Assembly (NCBI GenBank): GCA_002294185.1
Contig: DBFD01000048.1
Location: forward strand, 12,710 to 53,451
Source of the DNA: Paracoccus sp. UBA889
Lineage (GTDB): Bacteria; Pseudomonadota; Alphaproteobacteria; Rhodobacterales; Rhodobacteraceae
Length of the DNA: 40,742 nt
Direction: 5' to 3'
A program made the position numbers and the translations under genes. The notes under the pieces are model-generated. The model had not been told where the DNA came from. It did no database searches and saw nothing but the letters and a program-made list of their open reading frames with translations. This document shows, in pieces, positions 36,393-40,742 of this stretch. Position 1 is the first letter of the stretch, and each line of letters opens with the position of its first letter.

Positions 36393-37124
36393 ATCGTCCC
36401 CGCGCCCCTCGACGTCCCTGACGGGCGACTGCCCCGCCCTTGCTTGTTGATTGCCCTAGGTGTCCCGCGGCCCCCGCACGCGCGCCCTTCTTCGATCAAG
36501 GCGCACCGCCACCGCGCCAGACCCCCCGGAACAGGGCGTCGGCCGGCGCCTATGGGCGTCCGAACTGATCTTGGCTGGCAATGTATCTCTGCGCCGAGGC
36601 CCACTAGATGTAGTGGAGGCCCCGTTGATGCACACAAACTGACGCAAATTCCGCGCATCGGTCAACTTGATTTTCGTCTACGGAGCACCCGGATTTTGTT
36701 TGACGCGGGCCATTGCGGCGCTGCCGGGGGGAGGCTGCTCGATTCCTCCACAGCCTGTGAACGAAACCCCTCACATTTTGCCCCGCCCTGCCGGATCGGG
36801 GCGATCGTGGGTGAAAATTGCCGTGATCGCGGGACTTAGCGGCTGACCTAGGGTCGCCCGCGCGGTCCGGCGCAGGGGCGCCCGATGCCGGTATTCGCGC
36901 GGCTGCCCACAGGCCCACAGCCCGCCGCGCCCATTTCCTCGGCAGCGCGGAAATTCCCCGCCCCCCGGCGCGATCCGCCGCCCGGTGTTGCCGAAATTTC
37001 ACAACGTCGCGGAACCTTCCAGCGGCGTAGGCCCGTTGATCCGCTGCATATCGGCAGATTCAGCCCGCGCCCCCGCCCTTGGCGATTCGCGCCCCTGCCC
37101 CCGCCGCCCGCTCAGGAGACCCAG
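36393..37124. other. 732-base intergenic region between nrdJ and the glutaredoxin-MauE gene
   Basis: This long divergent gap contains the NrdR-like palindrome (36601-36616) and, on the minus strand, TTGACC at 36665-36660 as a candidate -35 for nrdJ without a good -10. The remainder is GC-rich (36840-37110) and holds no ORF with coding character, tRNA or cobalamin riboswitch that I could recognise. An ORF of 89 codons ending at 36389 is judged spurious. Confidence 0.6.
36601..36616. promoter_or_regulatory. NrdR-box-like operator upstream of nrdJ
   Basis: CCACTAGATGTAGTGG is a 16-base palindrome with six-base arms. On the minus strand it reads CCACTACATCTAGTGG, close to the NrdR consensus ACACTATATATTGTGT, especially in the CACTA and TAGTG half-sites. 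It lies 209 bases upstream of the nrdJ start and 44 bases downstream of a TTGACC -35 candidate. NrdR boxes usually come in pairs; the candidate partners at 36580-36595 and 36632-36647 are weak. NrdR represses ribonucleotide reductase genes according to ATP/dATP. Confidence 0.65.
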
Positions 37125-37919
37125 ATGAAAGACGCCAGCGACCACACCCACACCCCGCCCGCAGACCGCGCCCACGGCAAAACCGCCGTGCTTTACCGGA
37201 TGGTGATGGACAAACACGTCTGCCCCTATGGCCTCAAAAGCAAGGATCTGCTGGAGCAGCAGGGCTACACGGTCGAGGATAACTGGCTCGAAACCCGCGA
37301 GGCGACCGATGCCTTCATGCAAAAACACGGGGTGGAAACGACCCCGCAGACCTTTATCGACGGCACCCGCATCGGCGGCTACGACGACCTGCGCGCCCAT
37401 TTCGACAAACCCCTGCCCGATGAGGACGAAACAACCTATCGCCCGGTGATCGCGATCTTTGCCTGCGCCGCGCTGATCGCCTTTGCCGTGACATGGCGGG
37501 TCGAAGGCACCCTGCTCAGCCTGCGGGTGTTCGAACTGTTCATCGCCTTTGGCATGACCCTGCTCGGGCTGCAAAAACTTCAGGATGTGGAAAGCTTCTC
37601 GTCCATGTTCCTGAATTACGACCTGCTGGGACAACGCTGGGTGCGCTACGCCTATATCTACCCCTTCGCCGAAACGGCGGCGGGCGTGCTGATGATTTCG
37701 GGCGCGTTGACGTGGCTGTCGGCGCCGGTGGCCCTGTTTATCGGGACGGTCGGGGCGATCTCGGTCTTTTACGCCGTCTACATCCAGAAACGGGAACTGA
37801 AATGCGCCTGCGTCGGCGGCGGCTCGTCGGTGCCGCTGGGCTTCATCTCGCTGACCGAAAACCTGATGATGGTGGTGATGGGGCTGTGGATGCCGATCCG
37901 CGTCTACCTCATCGGCTGA
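37125..37919 (+). CDS. glutaredoxin-MauE/DoxX fusion membrane protein
   Basis: The 264-residue protein has an N-terminal glutaredoxin domain (about 18-100): redox motif KHVCPYGLKSKDLL with a single active-site cysteine, TTPQTFIDGTRIGGYDDL with the cis-proline and glutathione-binding GG. A MauE/DoxX-like membrane domain with four hydrophobic segments follows (about 106-262), with a CACVGGGSSVPLG cysteine motif before the last helix. MauE-type proteins help redox maturation of exported proteins; the target here is unknown. Start 37125 has AGGAG seven bases upstream. Nine of ten lysines use AAA, opposite to rpoH in this window, and the gene ends 18 bases from the 3' end of a tRNA gene, which hints at acquisition. 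Confidence 0.85.
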   Translation: MKDASDHTHTPPADRAHGKTAVLYRMVMDKHVCPYGLKSKDLLEQQGYTVEDNWLETREATDAFMQKHGVETTPQTFIDGTRIGGYDDLRAHFDKPLPDEDETTYRPVIAIFACAALIAFAVTWRVEGTLLSLRVFELFIAFGMTLLGLQKLQDVESFSSMFLNYDLLGQRWVRYAYIYPFAETAAGVLMISGALTWLSAPVALFIGTVGAISVFYAVYIQKRELKCACVGGGSSVPLGFISLTENLMMVVMGLWMPIRVYLIG

Positions 37920-37937
37920 CGTCTGGATCTGGCTGAA

Positions 37938-38014
37938 TGGTCGGGGCGATAGGATTCGAACCTACGACCTACGGTACCCAAAACCGTCGCGCTACCAAGC
38001 TGCGCCACGCCCCG
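37938..38014 (-). tRNA. tRNA-Pro (anticodon UGG)
   Basis: The minus strand folds into a normal tRNA of 77 bases: acceptor stem CGGGGCG/CGCCCCG with discriminator A and encoded CCA, D-arm GGCGCAGCTTGGTAGCGC, anticodon stem ACGGT/ACCGT with loop TTTGGGT giving anticodon TGG, and T-arm around GGTTCGAATCC. The proline identity follows from the anticodon and from the resemblance to known tRNA-Pro(UGG). Confidence 0.97.
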
Positions 38015-38075
38015 ACTGGCGCGATCTCTACGCGCTGCGGACGAGGTTGAAAAGCGTCTTTCGACCGGGTGCCGT

Positions 38076-38591
38076 TCAGTTTTCGGGCAAGCTTTGGGTT
38101 TCGCCCTCGGGACAGGCCCATGCGGCCTCGGCGCCAAAGGCCGGGTGCCGCATTTCGGCCCCCGCCTCAATCCCCAGCGCGCCGGACAACCCACCATTGA
38201 TCTCCAGCACCGCGACGATGTCGTCGCCGCCGGGGATCGGGGTCAGATCCTGCGGGATCGCGTTTTCATGGACCTTGCGCACCACGCCATCCGCACCGAC
38301 AAAAATCATGTCGAGCGGGATTAGCGTGTTCTTCATCCAGAACGCAGCCGTTTGCGGCTCGGGATAGAGAAATATCATCCCGGTGGAGCGGGCCATGCGG
38401 TCCACATGCATCAGCCCCTGCGCGCGTTCTCTCGGGTCGTCGGCGACCGCGACGCTGAACCGCGCCGTGCCAAAGTCACCGCGCAGATCGACCTGTTCGG
38501 GGCTACAGACCGGGGCGGCCATCACCGGCGCTGCCTGAAACAGCACCCACATCGCCACGAAGGCTCCGATCGTCACGCCCGCCTTGCCCAT
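38076..38591 (-). CDS. exported DUF192 family protein
   Basis: The 171-residue protein has a Sec signal peptide (MGKAGVTIGAFVAMWVLFQA, cleavage near AMAA-APV at about residue 26) and a DUF192 domain: ARFSVAVADDPRERAQGLM, GMIFLYPEPQTAAFWMKNTL and PLDMIFVGADG, plus EINGGLSGALGI. DUF192 proteins are small periplasmic beta-barrels of unknown function. It follows the cold-shock gene by three bases and should be co-transcribed. A pairing of cold-shock and DUF192 genes next to tRNA-Pro is, to my knowledge, common in Rhodobacteraceae. The two cysteines (residues 29 and 159) could form a disulfide. Confidence 0.9.
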   Translation of the reverse strand: MGKAGVTIGAFVAMWVLFQAAPVMAAPVCSPEQVDLRGDFGTARFSVAVADDPRERAQGLMHVDRMARSTGMIFLYPEPQTAAFWMKNTLIPLDMIFVGADGVVRKVHENAIPQDLTPIPGGDDIVAVLEINGGLSGALGIEAGAEMRHPAFGAEAAWACPEGETQSLPEN

Positions 38592-38594
38592 AGG

Positions 38595-39122
38595 TCACTC
38601 CCCCTTCAGCGCCATCTCCCAGGAACAGACCTGTGTGGCCATCTTGCCACGGCGCCCCTCGACCACACGCAGTCCCACGGCCTCGCCCGGTTGCAAATCT
38701 GCAAGACCGGAGCGGCGCACGACCTCGATATGGACAAAAATGTCTTCCGCCAGACCAAAGATATTGGCGAAACCGAATCCCTTGGCCTTATCGAACCACT
38801 TCACGCGGGCCGGTTCCAGAGGCAGCGCGTTGAGCACTTCGGGGTCAAGTGCCGCAACGTCCTCCATCGGGGGGGCATCGTGGGTTTCGGGCGGTTTGAT
38901 CCGCACGACCTCGACCGCCTGAACACCGCGCGGCGTCTCCTGCACGATGATCTCGACGCCCGCGCCATCCGCGACAGAGCTTTGCCCGAAATTCCGTAGC
39001 ACGTTGGCATGCAACAGAATGTCGGGTCCGCCCTCATCGGCGACGACGAAGCCAAAGCCCTTGGCCGGGTCGAACCATTTTACGCGTCCGCTGAGTGGTC
39101 GCGGACAGGATTCATCTTTCAT
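38595..39122 (-). CDS. double cold-shock-domain protein
   Basis: The 175-residue protein has two cold-shock domains: CSD1 at about 11-77 (GRVKWFDPAKGFGFVVADEG, DILLHANVLRNFG) and CSD2 at about 104-170 (RVKWFDKAKGFGFANIFGLA, DIFVHIEVVRRSG), joined by an acidic linker. RNP1 (KGFGFV, KGFGFA) and RNP2 (DILLHA, DIFVHI) motifs are present in both, so it should bind single-stranded RNA/DNA. The tandem form is typical of rhodobacters. ATG 39122 is used; a GTG two codons earlier (39128) lies nearer the AAGAAG site and is an alternative. The 166-base leader contains short palindromes. Confidence 0.9.
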   Translation of the reverse strand: MKDESCPRPLSGRVKWFDPAKGFGFVVADEGGPDILLHANVLRNFGQSSVADGAGVEIIVQETPRGVQAVEVVRIKPPETHDAPPMEDVAALDPEVLNALPLEPARVKWFDKAKGFGFANIFGLAEDIFVHIEVVRRSGLADLQPGEAVGLRVVEGRRGKMATQVCSWEMALKGE

Positions 39123-39152
39123 CGACACGAATTCTTCTTTGTTCAGGGCGCA

Positions 39153-39210
39153 CCGGACAGGTCCGGAACACCAGTTGGTCGGATCCCGCGCCGAAATATG
39201 ACGACGTCAT
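39153..39210. repeat. short palindromes in the cold-shock gene leader
   Basis: CCGGAC-AG-GTCCGG (39153-39166) and ATGACG-A-CGTCAT (39198-39210) lie 31-88 bases upstream of the cold-shock start. They may form leader-RNA structure or an operator; a T-run is also present on the minus strand near 39240. Confidence 0.4.
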
Positions 39211-39288
39211 CCGTATGTGAGTGGCAGGTTGAATGAACCTTAAAAAACAGCAGAGTTCCAGAGGTTTGTCATTCACGAAGCGCGAATG

Positions 39289-39930
39289 TCAGGGATTGAG
39301 GCGCTCTACCGCCCAAGTTGACGCGGGCGACAGGCGGGTCCAGCGAAACCGGTCATGCAGACGGAACGCGCCGTCGGCCCAGAACTCGATCTCGAATGGG
39401 TCGATACGGAACCCGCCCCAGAATGGCGGGCGGGCGGGATTGGGTCCGTGGGTCACACCGGCCTCCGCAACCCGTGCCATCAGCGCACCGCGCGATGACA
39501 GCGGCTTGCTTTGATCGGACGCCCACGCGCCCAGCCGGCTTTTGAGCGAGCGCGACGCGTAATAGGCGTCGGCCTTCGCGCCATCCTCGCGCCGGGTCGT
39601 GCCCCGCACGCGGATCTGACGCCGCAGCGATTTCCAGTGCATGACGAACGCGCATTTCCCGGCGGCGTCGATCTCCTGTGCCTTAACCGATCCGTAATTG
39701 GTGTAGAACACGAACGCGTCGTCCGAGATTTCTTTCAGCAGCACCATGCGCGCATTGGGCGCGCCTTCGGCATCCACCGTGGACAGGGCAATGGCGTTGG
39801 GATCGTTCGGCTCCGCCTGCTCGGCCTCCGCCAGCCACGCGCGCGCGATCGCAAAGGGATCGCTGCCTGCGAAAATGCCGCTACGCTCGGCATCCTGCCC
39901 GTCGCGCGTTGCGCTGTCGTCGGTCGTCAT
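39289..39930 (-). CDS. pdxH: pyridoxamine 5'-phosphate oxidase PdxH
   Basis: PdxH oxidises pyridoxine/pyridoxamine phosphate to pyridoxal phosphate with FMN. The 213-residue protein shows [70 protein letters not shown] and the C-terminal [11 protein letters not shown], all diagnostic. The ATG at 39930 ([11 protein letters not shown]) is preceded by AGGTGAG and gives a family-typical N-terminus. The same frame continues upstream to an ATG at 40056 with its own AGAGGA site, adding 42 residues that do not look like PdxH. It is divergent from fabI. Confidence 0.93.
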   Translation of the reverse strand: MTTDDSATRDGQDAERSGIFAGSDPFAIARAWLAEAEQAEPNDPNAIALSTVDAEGAPNARMVLLKEISDDAFVFYTNYGSVKAQEIDAAGKCAFVMHWKSLRRQIRVRGTTRREDGAKADAYYASRSLKSRLGAWASDQSKPLSSRGALMARVAEAGVTHGPNPARPPFWGGFRIDPFEIEFWADGAFRLHDRFRWTRLSPASTWAVERLNP

Positions 39931-40260
39931 TCTGCTCACCTCGGTCTCCTGCCGCCGTCCGGGCCCCTGCGTTAATCGCCTCGGACCCGTTGAACCTAAA
40001 TCACCTGCCCTCAAACCAAACTTCGTCCGCGGAACCAAGTATTCAAGTTTACGCATGACATCCTCTGCCGGATCATTCCTATAAGCTTAAAGTTTATACG
40101 CCGCGTTTTCAGGGGCCCGCGCCCGGCTCGGCACCCTATTGCCGACCGGCACCCCGGAGCCTCGGCCAAACCTCGCCCGCGCCGCGCGCCCTTGCATGAC
40201 GGGCCTCGCTTGGCCTAAAGGTCGCTGACACAGGCGGTCAAAGGCAGGCGGGAAGACGCG
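39931..40260. other. 330-base divergent gap between pdxH and fabI
   Basis: The gap is locally AT-rich around 40020-40100. On the plus strand TATAAG (40080-40085) is a -10 candidate for fabI but its ATGACA partner is 19 bases away, slightly too far. On the minus strand an open frame in phase with pdxH starts at 40056 with AGAGGA five to six bases upstream. Nothing else is evident. Confidence 0.5.
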
Positions 40261-40742
40261 ATGACGCAACTCATGCAAGGCAAACGCGGGCTGATCATGG
40301 GCCTCGCCAACGATAAATCCATTGCGTGGGGCATCGCCCGCGCGCTGGCCGATGCCGGGGCCGAACTGGCGCTCACCTATCAGGGCGACCAATTCCGCAA
40401 GCGGGCCGAGCCACTGGCCGCGCAACTGGGCGTGACGGAACTGCACGAATGTGACGTCACGGACGAAGACAGCCTCGACGCCGCCTTCGCCGCGCTGGAA
40501 AAATCGTGGGGCAAGCTCGATTTCTACGTTCACGCCATCGGCTTTTCCGACAAGGGCGAGCTGCGCGGGCGCTATGTCGACACCTCCGCCGACAATTTCC
40601 GCTCCACGATGGACGTGTCGGTCTATTCCTTCACCTCCTGCGTGCGCCGCGCCGAGAAGCTGATGACCGATGGCGGCTCCTGCGTGACGCTGACCTATTA
40701 CGGCGCCGAACGCGTGATGCCGCATTACAACGTGATGGGCGT
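40261..40742 (+). CDS. fabI: enoyl-ACP reductase FabI, incomplete at right edge
   Basis: FabI reduces enoyl-ACP in the last step of each fatty-acid elongation cycle, using NADH. The visible 160 residues begin MTQLMQGKRGLIMGLANDKS, with the FabI cofactor-binding GLANDKSIAWGIA, the DVTDEDSLDAAF segment, HAIGFSDKGELRG, and the start of the active-site run TLTYYGAERVMPHYNVMGV (tyrosines of the Y-x6-Y-x6-K type; the lysine is past the edge). GGCGGGAAG precedes the ATG. The C-terminal third is missing. It resembles rhodobacterial FabI. Confidence 0.95.
   Translation, partial: MTQLMQGKRGLIMGLANDKSIAWGIARALADAGAELALTYQGDQFRKRAEPLAAQLGVTELHECDVTDEDSLDAAFAALEKSWGKLDFYVHAIGFSDKGELRGRYVDTSADNFRSTMDVSVYSFTSCVRRAEKLMTDGGSCVTLTYYGAERVMPHYNVMG

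Noticed and set aside
36389-36658. 89-codon ORF just upstream of and overlapping the nrdJ start
   Set aside because: Composition is typical of GC-rich non-coding DNA, there is no ribosome binding site, and it would cover the NrdR-like box.
33144-36839. 1231-codon open frame antisense to nrdJ
   Set aside because: nrdJ is unmistakable on the other strand with conserved motifs through its length; the antisense translation shows no domain.
36393-36870. Possible cobalamin riboswitch before nrdJ
   Set aside because: I did not find a recognisable B12-box or paired elements; a covariance-model search would be needed to be certain.
37000-37937. Second copy of the tRNA-Pro 3' end marking an integrated element
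   Set aside because: No repeat of the GGATTCGAACC-containing end was found by eye in this window, so no attachment-site pair is claimed.

Overview
The window is a GC-rich chromosomal segment of an alphaproteobacterium, most likely a Rhodobacteraceae member close to Paracoccus/Rhodobacter. The evidence is the nifR3(dusB)-ntrB-ntrC-ntrY-ntrX order, NtrC-type regulators without a GAFTGA loop, a short-form HisG with HisZ, a class II (B12) ribonucleotide reductase, and family-restricted small proteins (DUF2842, DUF2484, DUF6476 types). I see no insertion sequence, prophage, CRISPR array or rRNA; most of the window is core genome.

Layout, left to right. 1-3 kb: an incomplete MidA/NDUFAF7-like methyltransferase coupled to lgt, then ubiK, a small membrane protein gene and an RluA-family pseudouridine synthase gene packed so tightly that opposite-strand genes overlap. 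3-6.6 kb: rpoH, a membrane protein that looks like an inactive M48 peptidase, and an amidase. 6.7-10.2 kb: thiamine diphosphokinase with DUF2842, purA, a Tat-exported cyclase-family protein and slyX. 10.3-13.5 kb: the overlapping hisS-hisZ-hisG operon, joining histidyl-tRNA charging to the first step of histidine synthesis. 13.6-24.6 kb, minus strand: the nitrogen-regulatory run dusB-ntrB-ntrC-ntrY-ntrX followed, after a structured 618-base gap, by the potassium uptake genes trkA-trkH.

24.8-30.3 kb: sdaA (serine deaminase) and a cell-wall/division fragment ftsW-murG-murC-DUF2484 lacking its usual neighbours murD and murB. 30.4-32.5 kb: a divergent pair, a DUF1989 protein and a ChrA chromate transporter. 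32.7-36.4 kb: nrdJ with a NrdR-box-like palindrome upstream. 37.1-40.7 kb: a glutaredoxin-MauE fusion with lysine codon use unlike rpoH, tRNA-Pro(UGG), a DUF192 protein with a double cold-shock-domain protein, pdxH, and the start of fabI.

Gene coupling is intense: seven ATGA start/stop overlaps and two TGATG junctions. The places least explained by known genes are the ntrX-trkA gap (a 32-codon ORF with a strong ribosome binding site and a 13-bp hairpin, plus TGCAAC palindromes), the rluD start that shares a CATG with an opposite gene, the putative M48 pseudopeptidase beside rpoH, and a 42-codon in-frame extension in front of pdxH. All function calls come from reading motifs by eye; no database search was run.
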